Assembly: GCF_009846525.1 (NCBI RefSeq)
Contig: NZ_CP024621.1
Coordinates: 1,612,001 to 1,676,000 of the forward strand
From: Halomonas meridiana
Lineage (GTDB): Bacteria; Pseudomonadota; Gammaproteobacteria; Pseudomonadales; Halomonadaceae
DNA: 64,000 nt
Direction of reading: 5' to 3'
The translations under genes were made by a program, and so were the position numbers. The notes under the pieces are model-generated. The model ran no database searches and had not been told where the DNA came from. It saw nothing but the letters and a program-made list of their open reading frames with translations. Below are positions 1-10,631 of the stretch, piece by piece; position 1 is the stretch's first letter, and each line of letters begins with the position of its first letter.

Positions 1-314
1 ATGCGAATCTCTTCGTAGCCGATGTTATGGCGACGGGCAATGTCGATCAGCGTGTCTTCTGGATTCTCGACAGTGACAGTGTAGTACTCGCCGATAATGT
101 CGCCCTGTTCGGGTAGACGGAAGTGGCCGCGGGGCAGCTGTTCCTGGGCATTGGCAACCTGCTCGGCACTAGCGGCGGCATCATCGGTGATCGCCACCGC
201 AGTCTCGGCCTGTTCGGCCGATGGCTGTGCATAGACGGGGCCCACAAGGCTCGCTGCTAGCAATACTGCCAGGCTAGTGGGGCCCCAACGGGTAATGTTG
301 TTACGAATGTTCAT
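1..314 (-). CDS. L,D-transpeptidase with LysM domain, N-terminal fragment
   Basis: The reading frame starts at the ATG at 314 and runs off the left edge, so only about 104 residues are visible. An N-terminal signal peptide is clear (hydrophobic LAVLLAASLVG, then a likely cut after VYA). Residues about 80-104 (YYTVTVENPEDTLIDIARRH, then NIGYEEI) match the LysM-like segment that opens periplasmic ErfK/YbiS-type L,D-transpeptidases, which cross-link peptidoglycan or attach lipoproteins to it. The catalytic YkuD domain with its Cys would lie outside the window, so the enzyme call rests on family resemblance of the N-terminus. It is transcribed in the same direction as mfd, which lies upstream of it. 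Confidence 0.7.
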   Translation of the reverse strand, partial: MNIRNNITRWGPTSLAVLLAASLVGPVYAQPSAEQAETAVAITDDAAASAEQVANAQEQLPRGHFRLPEQGDIIGEYYTVTVENPEDTLIDIARRHNIGYEEIR

Positions 315-412
315 GGTCGATCCTAATCAATGTATGCACTGCTGGTACGCATGGTAATGGGCAGCGATGCGTTGCCGATGTGTGCTGCTTAGGTATAAGT
401 TTGCCCCAAGGT

Positions 413-3400
413 TCACGCCGCCGCTACTTTTTGATTGAGGGTCGTCAACAGCGCTTCGATCTTTTCGAAACGCTGTTCGACCGATTCCATTGGAAATTCA
501 AATCGTAAGGTGTCGGAACCATCCAAGCGGTAGTGCTGGGGGGATTTCTGGATCAGAGTGACCAGCGTCAGCGGGTCTACTTGGGTACTGCTATTGAAGA
601 TCACTCGGCCACGCTGCTCGCCCGCCTCGATACGAGCGACGCCAAGCTGTTCAGCCCGGTGGCGTAGCTTGGTTTGACGTATCAAGTTCTTCAACGGCTG
701 AGGCAGCAAGCCGAAGCGGTCGATCAGCTCCACCTGAAGCTCTTTCAGCTCGGCATCGGACTGGGTGTTGGCAATGCGCTTGTACATGACCAGGCGCTGC
801 TGCACGTCGTGCAAGTAATCATCGGGGATCAGGGCGGGCAAATTCAGGCTAATCTCGACGCCGGTATTGAAGGGGGCGTCGATGTTGGGCGTTTTGCCTG
901 CGCGTATCGCTTTCACCGCGCGGTCCAGCATCTCCATATAAAGGGTGTAGCCGATGGTTTCCATCTGGCCACTCTGCTCATCGCCCAACAGCTCCCCTGC
1001 GCCGCGAATCTCCATGTCGTGGCTCGCCAGGGTGAAGCCTGCGCCGAGATCGTCGGAGGCGCTGATGGCTTCCAGGCGTTTGACCGCGTCCCGGGTCATG
1101 GCTTTAGGCGGCGGAGTCAGCAAGTAAGCGTAAGCCTGATGGTGGCTGCGCCCCACACGGCCGCGCAGCTGGTGTAGCTGCGCCAAACCAAATTTATCCG
1201 CCCGTTCGATCAAAATGGTATTGGCGCTGGGAACGTCGATGCCCGTTTCGATGATGGTCGAGCACACCAGCACGTTGAAGCGGCGGTGGTAAAAATCGGA
1301 CATCACGCGCTCCAGGCTGCGCTCCGGTAGCTGGCCGTGGGCGACGGCGACACGGGCTTCCGGCACCAGCTCGCGAATCTGTTCGGCGGCGTTTTCGATG
1401 GTTTTGACTTCGTTGTGCAAAAAGTACACCTGACCGCCACGCAGAATTTCCCGCAGCAGTGCCTCTTTGATGACGCTGCTGTCCCGCTGCTGTACGAAGG
1501 TTTTGACCGATAGGCGCCGAGCCGGTGGGGTGGCGATGATGGAAAGATCGCGGATGCCGCTCATGGCCATGTTGAGCGTGCGCGGAATCGGCGTGGCCGT
1601 CAGCGTGAGAATGTCGATTTCCGCGCGCAGAGTTTTGAGCTTCTCTTTCTGGGCAACGCCGAAACGGTGCTCTTCGTCGATAATCAGCAGGCCCATTTTG
1701 GGCAGCTCGACGCTTTTCGACAGCAGCTTGTGGGTGCCGATGACGATGTCGGTCTGGCCGCTTTTGATGCCGTCTAGAGTCTGCGTCATCTCCTTGCCGC
1801 CGGTGAAGCGCGAGATCAGGCTAATATTGACGGCGGTATCGGCGAAGCGATCACGGAAGTTCTCGAAGTGTTGCCGCGCCAACAGGGTCGTCGGTACGAG
1901 CACCACGACCTGCCGACCCGATTGAACGGCGAGGAAGGCCGCGCGCATGGCCACTTCGGTTTTGCCAAACCCCACATCGCCGCACACGACGCGATCCATC
2001 GGCTGAGGCGACACCATGTCGCCGATCACCGCTTCGATGGCGGCTTGCTGGTCGGGGGTTTCCTCGAAAGGGAAGCTGGCGGCAAAGCGCACGTACTCTT
2101 CCCCGGGCGTTTCGTAGACCACGCCCTGTTGGGCCTCGCGGCGCGCATAGATGTCGAGCAGCTCGGCGGCGGTATCGCGAATCTTTTCGGCGGCCTTGCG
2201 ACGGGCTTTCTCCCACTGATCGGAGCCCAGTTTGTGCAGCGGAGCGAGTTCGTCGTCGGCGCCGCTGTAGCGTGAGATGAGATGCAGGCTGTCCACCGGG
2301 ACGTACAGCTTGGCGCCATCGGCGTAGGAGAGCGCGAGAAACTCATTCGCTTGGCCGCCTGCCTCCAGAGTTTCCAGCCCCAGGTAGCGGCCCACACCGT
2401 GGGCTTGGTGAACCACCGGGGCGCCTTCGCGCAGCTCGGATAAGTGACGAACCGCCAGTTCGTTGTCGTCGGTTGCTTTTTCGCGCCGGCGGCTTTGTCG
2501 CACCACGTCACCAAACAGTTCGGTTTCACTGATCACCGCGACATCGGGATCGGTGAGCCACAGGCCGCTGCCAACCAGACTTTCGGTGATCGCCATGCGC
2601 TCGGTGCCCGCCAGAAATGCCTGGAAACTCTCGCTGTGGGGCAGCGAGAGTCTTAGCGGGGAGAGCACGTCTTCCAGTGCTTCCCGACGCCCACGAGACT
2701 CCGCCACGAACAGTACCCGAGTGCGGGGATGTTGCTCCAGGAAGTTCGCCAGCTCGCTCAACGGCTGCTTGGCCCGCGCATTGATCGAGAGAGTAGGCAG
2801 CGCTTGCGCCAGTGGGGTCAGCGCGTGGCGCTGGGCCTCGTCCTCGGTGAGCTCCAGGCGCGGTCGCGCTTTGATGGCCGAGAACACCTCGTTGACCGGG
2901 AAAAAGGCACGATGGGGCGGCAGAAGAGGGCGTGTTGGATCAACACCGAGGTTGACGTAGCGCGACTCGATGGCCTGCCAATGCTGTTCGGCCGCGTGAA
3001 ATACCCCGGGTAGCAGGGCAATGCGGGTGTCATCGGTCAGGTGCTCGAACAGAGAGGCCGTCTCATCGAAGAACAGCGGTAGGTACTGCTCTAGCCCGGG
3101 CGAGGGGATCGCTTTCAGCGCATCGTTATAGAGCGGACACTGGCGCGGGTCGACGTCGAAGAGCGTTTCGAACTGCTCGCGGAAGCAGGCAATGGCAACG
3201 CGACTCAGCGAATATTCGTGGGCGGGCAGCAGCTCGATGGTATCCACTTTGTCCGTGGAGCGCTGGCTGCCCGGATCGAAGTGGCGCAACGTATCGATCT
3301 CGTCATCGAAGAGGTCAATGCGGATGGGTTCGTCCATGCCCATGGCAAACAGATCGATGATGGCACCGCGCATGGCGTACTCACCCGGCTCGTAAACGGT

Positions 3401-3862
3401 CTCGACCGCACGATAGCCTGCTCGGGAGAGCGATTCGCGGAACGTTTCGCGGTTGAGTGTGGCCCCTGCCTTTAGTGTCATCACGCGGCCCGCGATGTAG
3501 GAAACCGGGGGCAGGCGCTGCATTAGCGTGTTGATCGGTACGAGCACGATCCCTCGGACGCCATCCTGCAGTAAGCGCAGCGTTCTCAGCCGGGCGGAAA
3601 TGATGTCCTGGTGCGGCGAGAAACTGTCGTAGGGCAGTGTTTCCCAATCGGGGAAGGGGAGAACGGGCACGCTGCTATAAAACGCCAGATCCTGCTCCAA
3701 GCGCTGTGCGCTCGCAGTATTGGGGGTGATCACGAGCAGCGGGGCGCTGGACGCTACCTGAGCCAGCGCTAGGGCCGTCGCACTGCCCGGCGGCGCTTGC
3801 ATATAGAGCGTGTCGCGAATCCCTTGCGGCTGGGGCGGTTCGAGCAGAGAGAAAGAAGGCAT
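413..3862 (-). CDS. mfd: Transcription-repair coupling factor Mfd
   Basis: Mfd removes RNA polymerase stalled at DNA lesions and recruits UvrA. The protein is 1149 residues from the ATG at 3862, almost the length of E. coli Mfd. It has the N-terminal UvrB-like module (ADWETLPYD-type sequence), an RNA polymerase-interacting domain, and a RecG-like translocase with Walker A GDVGFGKTE near residue 629, DEEH near 727 and the TATPIPRT motif. The C-terminal TRCF domain ends in the QHYRLDG region. An in-frame GTG at 3907 has AGGG upstream at a workable distance and would add 15 residues; I prefer the ATG by length, but the start is unsettled. The mfd-gap order is also seen in Pseudomonas. Confidence 0.97.
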   Translation of the reverse strand: MPSFSLLEPPQPQGIRDTLYMQAPPGSATALALAQVASSAPLLVITPNTASAQRLEQDLAFYSSVPVLPFPDWETLPYDSFSPHQDIISARLRTLRLLQDGVRGIVLVPINTLMQRLPPVSYIAGRVMTLKAGATLNRETFRESLSRAGYRAVETVYEPGEYAMRGAIIDLFAMGMDEPIRIDLFDDEIDTLRHFDPGSQRSTDKVDTIELLPAHEYSLSRVAIACFREQFETLFDVDPRQCPLYNDALKAIPSPGLEQYLPLFFDETASLFEHLTDDTRIALLPGVFHAAEQHWQAIESRYVNLGVDPTRPLLPPHRAFFPVNEVFSAIKARPRLELTEDEAQRHALTPLAQALPTLSINARAKQPLSELANFLEQHPRTRVLFVAESRGRREALEDVLSPLRLSLPHSESFQAFLAGTERMAITESLVGSGLWLTDPDVAVISETELFGDVVRQSRRREKATDDNELAVRHLSELREGAPVVHQAHGVGRYLGLETLEAGGQANEFLALSYADGAKLYVPVDSLHLISRYSGADDELAPLHKLGSDQWEKARRKAAEKIRDTAAELLDIYARREAQQGVVYETPGEEYVRFAASFPFEETPDQQAAIEAVIGDMVSPQPMDRVVCGDVGFGKTEVAMRAAFLAVQSGRQVVVLVPTTLLARQHFENFRDRFADTAVNISLISRFTGGKEMTQTLDGIKSGQTDIVIGTHKLLSKSVELPKMGLLIIDEEHRFGVAQKEKLKTLRAEIDILTLTATPIPRTLNMAMSGIRDLSIIATPPARRLSVKTFVQQRDSSVIKEALLREILRGGQVYFLHNEVKTIENAAEQIRELVPEARVAVAHGQLPERSLERVMSDFYHRRFNVLVCSTIIETGIDVPSANTILIERADKFGLAQLHQLRGRVGRSHHQAYAYLLTPPPKAMTRDAVKRLEAISASDDLGAGFTLASHDMEIRGAGELLGDEQSGQMETIGYTLYMEMLDRAVKAIRAGKTPNIDAPFNTGVEISLNLPALIPDDYLHDVQQRLVMYKRIANTQSDAELKELQVELIDRFGLLPQPLKNLIRQTKLRHRAEQLGVARIEAGEQRGRVIFNSSTQVDPLTLVTLIQKSPQHYRLDGSDTLRFEFPMESVEQRFEKIEALLTTLNQKVAAA

Positions 3863-4105
3863 AGTCAAGGTATCGTTTTGCGCAGAAACGGAACTTGAAT
3901 CATACACGATCAGCCCTGTCAGGCAGAGACCTTCGGGGAAGGCGGAGGTTAAGCGCCATGAGGCACTGCATTATTACCGTTTGTAGTCAATGCCCATTTT
4001 CTGTAATACCCCTACATGTTGTGCGACTATCCATTCATTGCGGCCCTCTAATAAGCCCCGGATAATGCCCCGGACATCCCCGTTCATAACTCAATGAGGC
4101 CGCAC

Positions 4106-5560
4106 GTGAGTCAGCAAGCGCTCGAAAACGTTTTTCAGGAATGGCAAAACAATGAAGCTCTGGCCGAGCAGATGATCCCGCTGGTGGGTCAGCTTTATCG
4201 CCAGAACAATGTTGTGGCCACGATGTTCGGACGCTCTCTGATCAAGCGGTCGGTCATTCGTATTCTCAAAGATCATCGTTTTGTGCGCAAAATCGAGGGC
4301 ACCGAGCTGTCGGTGGAAGATACCTTCCCCATCGTCAAAGCGATGAGTGAGATGAACTTGGGCCCGGCGCACGTGGACGTAGGCAAGCTAGCGGTCAGCT
4401 TCAAGCGTCAGGGCGGCGGCGATCTGAACGCCTTTTTGCGTAAAGAGCTGAGCGAAATCATCGACGGCTATCAGCCGGAAGGCAGCAAAGGCGAGCCGCA
4501 AGACGTCGTGCTGTACGGTTTTGGTCGCATTGGCCGCCTGCTGGCGCGGGTCATGGTCGAGAAGGCCGGTGGTGGTAACCTGCTGCGCTTGCGTGCCATC
4601 GTAGTGCGTGGCCGCGGCGACGTGTCGAAAGATCTGGAAAAACGGGCGAGCCTGCTACGCCGCGATTCCGTACACGGCCCGTTCGACGGCACCATTTCCG
4701 TCGATGCCGATGCACGCACGTTGACCATCAACGGCAACGTGGTGCAGGTGATCTACGCGGACTCCCCCAGTGAGATTGATTACACCGCCTACGATATCCA
4801 CAATGCGGTCATCGTGGACAATACCGGTATCTGGCGCGATGAAGCGGGCTTGGGGCAGCACTTGGAGTGCAAAGGCGCTGCGAAAGCGCTACTGACCGCG
4901 CCGGGCAAAGGCGACATCAAGAATATCGTGTTCGGCATCAACCACGAGACGATTGGTGACAGTGACCGAATCGTCTCGGCGGCCTCGTGCACCACCAATG
5001 CCATCGTGCCGGTGCTCAAGGTGTTGAACGATGAGTATGGCGTGGTGACGGGCCATGTGGAGACCGTCCATGCTTATACCAACGACCAAAACCTCATCGA
5101 CAACTACCACAAAGGCGACCGCCGTGGCCGCAGTGCGGCACTGAACATGGTACTGACCGAAACCGGTGCCGCCAAAGCCGTTGCCAAGGCGCTGCCGGAG
5201 CTCGAGGGCAAGCTGACCGGTAACGCGATTCGCGTGCCAACGCCGAACGTCTCCATGGCGATTTTGAATCTGACGTTGGACAAAGGCACCGACGCCGAGG
5301 CCCTCAACGACTACCTGCGTCGTATGTCCATCGACTCCGCTTACCAAAAGCAGATCGATTTCGTCGACTCGGCCGAAGTGGTCTCGTCTGATTTCGTCGG
5401 AAACCGTCATGCGGGCATCGTCGATGCTAAAGCGACCATCGCCAACGGCAATCACGCCGTGGTGTATGTCTGGTACGACAACGAGTTTGGCTATAGCTGC
5501 CAGGTCATTCGTATCCTGCAGCACATGTCCAACGTGCAATTCTTGAAACTTCCGCACTAA
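4106..5560 (+). CDS. gap: Glyceraldehyde-3-phosphate dehydrogenase, long form
   Basis: A phosphorylating GAPDH of 484 residues, about 150 longer than the classical enzyme. The extra N-terminal part (residues 1 to about 130, starting SQQALENVF and containing MIPLVGQLYR and SLIKRSVI) is helical-looking and typical of the Pseudomonas PA3001-type GAPDH. The NAD-binding Rossmann motif GFGRIGRLLAR begins near residue 138, the catalytic Cys sits in SAASCTTNAIVP (Cys295), and NEFGYSCQV lies near the end. The GTG at 4106 is chosen because GAGG lies 7 bases upstream and the product then matches the family N-terminus; an ATG at 4094 would add four residues. A gluconeogenic role is plausible but not provable from sequence. 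A terminator follows. Confidence 0.92.
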   Translation: MSQQALENVFQEWQNNEALAEQMIPLVGQLYRQNNVVATMFGRSLIKRSVIRILKDHRFVRKIEGTELSVEDTFPIVKAMSEMNLGPAHVDVGKLAVSFKRQGGGDLNAFLRKELSEIIDGYQPEGSKGEPQDVVLYGFGRIGRLLARVMVEKAGGGNLLRLRAIVVRGRGDVSKDLEKRASLLRRDSVHGPFDGTISVDADARTLTINGNVVQVIYADSPSEIDYTAYDIHNAVIVDNTGIWRDEAGLGQHLECKGAAKALLTAPGKGDIKNIVFGINHETIGDSDRIVSAASCTTNAIVPVLKVLNDEYGVVTGHVETVHAYTNDQNLIDNYHKGDRRGRSAALNMVLTETGAAKAVAKALPELEGKLTGNAIRVPTPNVSMAILNLTLDKGTDAEALNDYLRRMSIDSAYQKQIDFVDSAEVVSSDFVGNRHAGIVDAKATIANGNHAVVYVWYDNEFGYSCQVIRILQHMSNVQFLKLPH

Positions 5561-5620
5561 GTCTTTGCGGGCATATGCCCTGGACGCACTCATGTAGGGC
5601 AGTTGCGCCATTGGCTTGAC

Positions 5621-5649
5621 AAACGCCACCTTCGGGTGGCGTTTTTTGT
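5621..5649 (+). terminator. Rho-independent terminator after gap
   Basis: The stem AACGCCACC/GGTGGCGTT with a TTCG tetraloop is followed by a run of T. It separates gap from the nqr operon. Confidence 0.9.
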
Positions 5650-5705
5650 ATCAGAAACAAATGACCTAGAACGGCATATAGCACTTTTGGAGGCCATCAG
5701 GGATG

Positions 5706-5734
5706 TGGTCATTGGCCGCGCTTATCTTTATAAT
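5706..5734 (+). promoter_or_regulatory. Candidate sigma-70 promoter of the nqr operon
   Basis: The 316-base gap between gap and nqrA (5561-5876) holds the gap terminator and this element: TGGTCA at 5706-5711, a 17-base spacer, and a perfect TATAAT at 5729-5734. It would give a leader of about 135 bases before nqrA. I see no riboswitch or clear operator in the rest of the gap. It is a pattern match only. Confidence 0.5.
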
Positions 5735-5876
5735 GCGATAGATTTTTCGGGGTGGTTCAAGCGTGCTTGAGCCTGACTGGTAACGATCTGAACAGCAAAA
5801 CAAGAATTCACTGAACAGAAAATAAGCATTCGAACCCCTTACCTTCGTATATCCGATCCATCAACTGGGCGAGACT

Positions 5877-7226
5877 ATGATCGAAGTCAAAAAAGGCCTG
5901 GATCTCCCCATCACGGGAGCGCCCGAGCAGCGTATTGAAGATGCGCAGCCTGTGCGTCACGTGGCAATCCTGGGCACTGACTATGTTGGCATGAAGCCAA
6001 CCATGGAAGTTCAGGAAGGGGATAAGGTCAAATTAGGCCAGCTTCTCTTCACCGACAAGAAAATCGACGGCGTACGTTTTACGGCGCCTGCCGGTGGTGA
6101 AGTAGTCGCTATTAACCGTGGCGAAAAACGACGTTTATTGTCTGTGGTCATTAAAGTCGATGAAAATGAAGAAGCGATGACATTTGCTTCTCATGATCGT
6201 GGCGCTTTAGCACAGCTTGATCGTCAAACCGTTGTCGACCAGCTCGTTGAGTCAGGATTGTGGACTGCGCTGCGCACCCGCCCTTTCTCACGTACGCCAG
6301 CCATCGATAGCGTTCCTGCCGATATTTTCGTCACCGCCGTGGATACCCATCCGCTGAGCGCTGACCCTGCCTTTATCATCAATGAAAATGCTCAAGCATT
6401 CGAAGACGGCCTCAAGGTGCTAACCCGCCTGACCGAGGGCAACGTTTTTCTGTGCACGGGGGCTAACGCTTCCGTACCGGGCAGTGATATCAGCGGCGTC
6501 AAGACGGAAAGTTTCGCTGGGCCGCACCCGGCAGGCTTGGTAGGCACGCACATTCACTACCTCTCGCCCGTCGCGCTACATAAAAAAGTGTGGCACATCG
6601 GTTATCAGGACGTCATTGCATTCGGTAAGCTGTTTGCCGAAGGTAAGCTGGACATGAGCCGCATCATTGCGGTGGGTGGCCCGCGTGCCCAGAAACCTCG
6701 CCTGCTGCGTACCCGTATCGGGGCGAGCACCGAGGAACTCTTGGCAGGTGAAATCATCCAACCGGAAGACACTCGCGTGATTTCTGGCTCGGTCTTCTCT
6801 GGCGCTGCCGCAGAAGGCAAGGTGACTTACTTGGGGCGTTTCCACAACCAAGTCAGCTTGCTGGAAGAGGGTAACAAGCGCACCTTTATGGGATGGCTCT
6901 CTCCCGGTGCCAACCGCCATTCGGTGATGGGCATCTACCTCTCCAAAATTAAAGGCCTGAGCAACTACGCGCCGACCACCTCTACAAATGGTTCCGAGCG
7001 TGCCATGGTGCCGGTGGGTAACTACGAACGCGTCATGCCGTTGGATGTCATGCCAACGCAACTGCTGCGTTCGCTGATTGTGGGCGACATTGAGGTTGCC
7101 ATGCAGCTTGGGTGTCTTGAGCTGGACGAAGAGGATCTGGCGCTGTGTACCTACGTTTGCCCCGGCAAATACGAGTACGGCCCAATCCTGCGTGACAATC
7201 TCACCATGATCGAGAAAGAGGCCTGA
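5877..7226 (+). CDS. nqrA: Na+-translocating NADH:quinone reductase subunit A
   Basis: First gene of the complete nqrABCDEF operon, which encodes the respiratory complex that oxidises NADH, reduces ubiquinone and pumps sodium out of the cell. NqrA is the large peripheral cytoplasmic subunit, linked in the family to quinone binding. The protein is 449 residues and starts [14 protein letters not shown], typical of NqrA, followed by the barrel-sandwich segment ([17 protein letters not shown]). It ends in a Cys-containing region ([15 protein letters not shown]). The stop overlaps the nqrB start, so the two are probably translationally coupled. Confidence 0.97.
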   Translation: MIEVKKGLDLPITGAPEQRIEDAQPVRHVAILGTDYVGMKPTMEVQEGDKVKLGQLLFTDKKIDGVRFTAPAGGEVVAINRGEKRRLLSVVIKVDENEEAMTFASHDRGALAQLDRQTVVDQLVESGLWTALRTRPFSRTPAIDSVPADIFVTAVDTHPLSADPAFIINENAQAFEDGLKVLTRLTEGNVFLCTGANASVPGSDISGVKTESFAGPHPAGLVGTHIHYLSPVALHKKVWHIGYQDVIAFGKLFAEGKLDMSRIIAVGGPRAQKPRLLRTRIGASTEELLAGEIIQPEDTRVISGSVFSGAAAEGKVTYLGRFHNQVSLLEEGNKRTFMGWLSPGANRHSVMGIYLSKIKGLSNYAPTTSTNGSERAMVPVGNYERVMPLDVMPTQLLRSLIVGDIEVAMQLGCLELDEEDLALCTYVCPGKYEYGPILRDNLTMIEKEA

Positions 7227-8452
7227 TGATGGGTATTCGACAAACACTCGATAATCTCGAGCCGCACTTCCATAAAGGTGGTAAGTACGAAAAGTTCTAT
7301 CCGCTGTACGAAGCGGTAGACACCATTTTCTACTCGCCGCCCAGCGTTGCTAAAACGACCGCGCACGTGCGTGATGGCGTCGACCTGAAACGCATCATGA
7401 TCACCGTGTGGATGTGTACCTTCCCAGCCATGTTCTTCGGTATGTGGAACGCAGGCTGGCAGGCGAACACCGCTATCGAAGCGGGCTATGCCTCCATGAA
7501 CGGCTGGCGCGAAGCCATCATGATGACCCTCGCGGGCGGTCATGATCCGAGCAGCCTGTGGGCGAACTTCGTTCTCGGCGCGACTTACTTCCTGCCCATC
7601 TACTTGGTGACCTTCGCCGTGGGTGGTTTCTGGGAAGTGATGTTCGCCATCAAGCGCGGCCACGAAGTCAACGAAGGCTTCTTCGTGACCTCTGTGCTGT
7701 TTGCGCTGATTCTGCCGGCCACGATTCCGCTTTGGCAGGTTGCCTTGGGCATTACCTTTGGTGTCGTGATCGGTAAAGAGATCTTCGGCGGCACGGGTAA
7801 GAACTTCTTGAACCCTGCGCTGACCGGCCGTGCCTTCCTCTACTTCGCGTATCCGGCGCAAATCTCCGGTGACGCGGTATGGGTAGCAGCCGACGGTTAC
7901 ACGGGTGCGACAGCGCTCTCCATGGCGTTCCAAGATGGCATGTCCGCACTGACCGATACCTACAGCTGGTGGGATGCCTTCCTGGGCTTCATTCCCGGTT
8001 CCGTGGGTGAAGTCTCGACGCTGGCGATCCTGATCGGTGCTGCAGTCCTGCTGTGGACCAAGATTGCCAACTGGCGCATCATGCTGGGCGTTTTCCTAGG
8101 CATGGTGATCACCAGCACGCTGTTCAACCTGATCGGTTCTGATACCAACCCGATGTTCGCGATGCCCTGGTACTGGCACCTCGTCATCGGTGGCTTTGCC
8201 TTCGGTATGGTGTTCATGGCGACCGACCCCGTGTCGGCTGCGATGACCAACCAAGGTCGCCTGGTGTTCGGTGCACTGATCGGTGTCATGACCGTGCTGA
8301 TCCGCGTGGTGAACCCGGCGTTCCCGGAAGGCATCATGCTGGCCATCCTGTTCGCCAACCTGTTTGCGCCGCTGATTGACCACTTCTTCGTCCAGGCCAA
8401 TGTGAAGCGCCGTCTCAAGCGTACTGGCGTACCGGCCGAGGAGACTGCCTAA
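7226..8452 (+). CDS. nqrB: Na+-translocating NADH:quinone reductase subunit B
   Basis: A 408-residue integral membrane subunit carrying a covalently bound FMN and part of the sodium channel. Several hydrophobic segments are visible between residues 60 and 400. The FMN-attachment motif is TGATALS, with the acceptor Thr at about residue 229 (equivalent to Thr236 in Vibrio cholerae). The start overlaps the nqrA stop (TGATG); an ATG one codon later is equally possible. Flavin attachment needs the transferase ApbE, which is not encoded near this operon. Confidence 0.97.
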   Translation: MMGIRQTLDNLEPHFHKGGKYEKFYPLYEAVDTIFYSPPSVAKTTAHVRDGVDLKRIMITVWMCTFPAMFFGMWNAGWQANTAIEAGYASMNGWREAIMMTLAGGHDPSSLWANFVLGATYFLPIYLVTFAVGGFWEVMFAIKRGHEVNEGFFVTSVLFALILPATIPLWQVALGITFGVVIGKEIFGGTGKNFLNPALTGRAFLYFAYPAQISGDAVWVAADGYTGATALSMAFQDGMSALTDTYSWWDAFLGFIPGSVGEVSTLAILIGAAVLLWTKIANWRIMLGVFLGMVITSTLFNLIGSDTNPMFAMPWYWHLVIGGFAFGMVFMATDPVSAAMTNQGRLVFGALIGVMTVLIRVVNPAFPEGIMLAILFANLFAPLIDHFFVQANVKRRLKRTGVPAEETA

Positions 8453-9273
8453 TGGCACAAGGTAACAACTCCATCAAGAAAGTCCTGATCGTAGCGTTCT
8501 CGCTGTGCATCGTGTGCTCGGTCATCGTTTCGACGGCGGCCGTAGCACTGCGCCCAGCGCAGCAGCTCAATCAGGAGCTGGACCGTAAAACCAACATCCT
8601 CAACGTGGCGCGTCTTTACGAGCCGGGTATGGATGTTGAAGAAGCGTTCAGCAACCAGATCACTGCGCGCGTCGTCGAACTCGAGACCGGTGACTACACC
8701 GATCAGTTCGATCCCGAGACCTTCGATGGTTTCGAAGCTGCGCGTGACCCGGCCACTGGCCGCACGCTGTCTGGCGACCGTGACATCGCGGGCCTGACGC
8801 AGGTGGAAAACTTCGCGACCGTGTATCTGGTCGGCGATGCTGAAAACCCCGATCAGATCGTTCTGCCCATTCGTGGTCAGGGCCTCTGGGGTCGTATGAT
8901 GGGCTTCCTCTCCGTTGAAGGTGACGGTAACACCATCGTCAGTATTACGTACTACGACCACGCGGAAACGCCGGGTCTGGGTGCCGAAGTGAACAACCCG
9001 CGCTGGCAAGCCCAATGGGAAGGTAAAGAGATTTACAGCGAAGAGGGCGACCTCTCTCCTGAAATCCACCTGACCAAAGGCGGTGCGAGTAACGAGCACG
9101 AAGTCGATGCGCTCTCCGGGGCCACGCTGACCAGTAACGGCGTGACCAACATGCTGCAGTTCTGGCTGAGTGAAGAGGGCTTTGCGCCTTACCTGGCTAA
9201 ATTCCGCAGCGGAACCGAGCCATCAGACGCCGAAGACACCGAGACTGACTTCGACGACGTTGAGGGGGCCTGA
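8452..9273 (+). CDS. nqrC: Na+-translocating NADH:quinone reductase subunit C
   Basis: A 273-residue subunit with one N-terminal membrane helix ([20 protein letters not shown]) and a periplasmic FMN-binding domain. The motif SGATLTS near the C-terminus holds the FMN-accepting Thr at residue 225, the same position as in Vibrio NqrC. The C-terminus carries a short acidic tail ([17 protein letters not shown]). The start ATG overlaps the last base of the nqrB stop. Confidence 0.97.
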   Translation: MAQGNNSIKKVLIVAFSLCIVCSVIVSTAAVALRPAQQLNQELDRKTNILNVARLYEPGMDVEEAFSNQITARVVELETGDYTDQFDPETFDGFEAARDPATGRTLSGDRDIAGLTQVENFATVYLVGDAENPDQIVLPIRGQGLWGRMMGFLSVEGDGNTIVSITYYDHAETPGLGAEVNNPRWQAQWEGKEIYSEEGDLSPEIHLTKGGASNEHEVDALSGATLTSNGVTNMLQFWLSEEGFAPYLAKFRSGTEPSDAEDTETDFDDVEGA

Positions 9274-9275
9274 TC

Positions 9276-9944
9276 ATGGCGGATGTAAATGCAAAAGGCG
9301 TTTTGACGGCGCCGATTTTCAAGAACAACCCCATTGCGCTTCAGATTCTGGGGATCTGTTCTGCTCTGGCGGTCACCACCAGCATGAGCGTGTCGCTGGT
9401 CATGGCGCTGGCGGTTATCTTCGTAACATCTTTCTCGAACTTGTTCGTATCGCTGATTCGGAACCACATTCCGTCCTCGATCCGTATCATCGTTCAGATG
9501 ACCATCATTGCCTCGCTCGTTATCGTGGTCGACCAGATCCTCAAAGCCTATGCTTACGAAATGTCTAAGCAGCTGTCGGTGTTCGTCGGTCTGATCATCA
9601 CAAACTGCATCGTAATGGGCCGCGCGGAAGGTTTCGCGATGTCCAATACGCCGGGCATGTCGTTCCTGGACGGTATCGGTAACGGCTTGGGCTACGGTTT
9701 CGTTCTGATGGTCGTTGGTTTCGTTCGTGAGCTGCTGGGTGCGGGTAGCATCTTCGGCTTCACGGTCCTGCCGACCATCCAGAACGGTGGCTGGTACGTG
9801 CCGAACGGTCTGCTGCTGCTGCCGCCTTCTGCCTTCTTCATCATCGGTCTGTTGATCTGGGTACTGCGCTCCGTCAACCCCGAGCAGGTAGAAGAGAACG
9901 AGTTCAAGATGAAGCACAACACCAAGCCGAAGGAGGCCGTGTAA
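9276..9944 (+). CDS. nqrD: Na+-translocating NADH:quinone reductase subunit D
   Basis: A 222-residue integral membrane subunit with about six hydrophobic helices. It belongs to the same fold family as NqrE and RnfA/E. The half-helix motif [11 protein letters not shown] contains the Cys that, in known structures, helps bind a Fe-S centre between NqrD and NqrE. It begins 2 bases after nqrC. Confidence 0.97.
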   Translation: MADVNAKGVLTAPIFKNNPIALQILGICSALAVTTSMSVSLVMALAVIFVTSFSNLFVSLIRNHIPSSIRIIVQMTIIASLVIVVDQILKAYAYEMSKQLSVFVGLIITNCIVMGRAEGFAMSNTPGMSFLDGIGNGLGYGFVLMVVGFVRELLGAGSIFGFTVLPTIQNGGWYVPNGLLLLPPSAFFIIGLLIWVLRSVNPEQVEENEFKMKHNTKPKEAV

Positions 9945-9945
9945 C

Positions 9946-10563
9946 ATGGAACACTATCTGAGCCTTTTCGTTGCTTCGGTATTCGTCGAGAACATGGCAC
10001 TTGCCTTCTTCCTGGGCATGTGTACGTTCCTAGCGGTATCCAAGAAGGTGTCTTCTGCCATTGGCCTCGGCATCGCCGTTATCGTCGTACTGACGATCAC
10101 GGTACCGGTCAATAACCTGGTATTCACGTACCTGCTGCAAGAAGGCGCGCTGACCTGGACCGGCATTAGCGGTGCTGAAAACATCGACCTGTCATTCCTG
10201 GGTCTGCTCTCGTACATCGGTGTCATCGCGGCGCTGGTACAGATCATGGAAATGTTCCTTGATAAGTACGTGCCGTCGCTCTACAACGCACTGGGTGTCT
10301 TCCTGCCGCTGATTACCGTTAACTGCGCCATCCTCGGTGGCGTACTGTTCATGGTGGAGCGTAGCTACAACTTTGGCGAAGCCGTGGTTTATGGCTTCGG
10401 TGCGGGTACCGGTTGGGCGCTAGCGATTGCGGCCCTGGCGGGTATTCGTGAAAAGCTGAAGTACAGCGACGTGCCGGGCGGTCTGCAGGGTCTTGGCATT
10501 ACGTTTATCACCGTTGGCTTGATGTCACTGGGCTTCATGTCCTTCTCTGGCATTCAGCTTTAA
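9946..10563 (+). CDS. nqrE: Na+-translocating NADH:quinone reductase subunit E
   Basis: A 205-residue six-helix membrane protein starting [19 protein letters not shown]. The motif VNCAILGG is the counterpart of the NqrD Cys half-helix, so the pair can form the intramembrane Fe-S site. Only one base separates it from nqrD, in keeping with one polycistronic message. Confidence 0.97.
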   Translation: MEHYLSLFVASVFVENMALAFFLGMCTFLAVSKKVSSAIGLGIAVIVVLTITVPVNNLVFTYLLQEGALTWTGISGAENIDLSFLGLLSYIGVIAALVQIMEMFLDKYVPSLYNALGVFLPLITVNCAILGGVLFMVERSYNFGEAVVYGFGAGTGWALAIAALAGIREKLKYSDVPGGLQGLGITFITVGLMSLGFMSFSGIQL

Positions 10564-10631
10564 TCGGAGCCGGTTTTCTCGGCAGCCCAGGCTGCCGAGG
10601 TACAGAAAACCTTCAGCAATAGGAAACCGAC

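Noticed and set aside
1467..1925. Open frames on the strand opposite mfd, leuS and nqrA
   Set aside because: Long reverse frames in GC-rich genes are codon-bias shadows; none has a ribosome site, family-like sequence or proper spacing.
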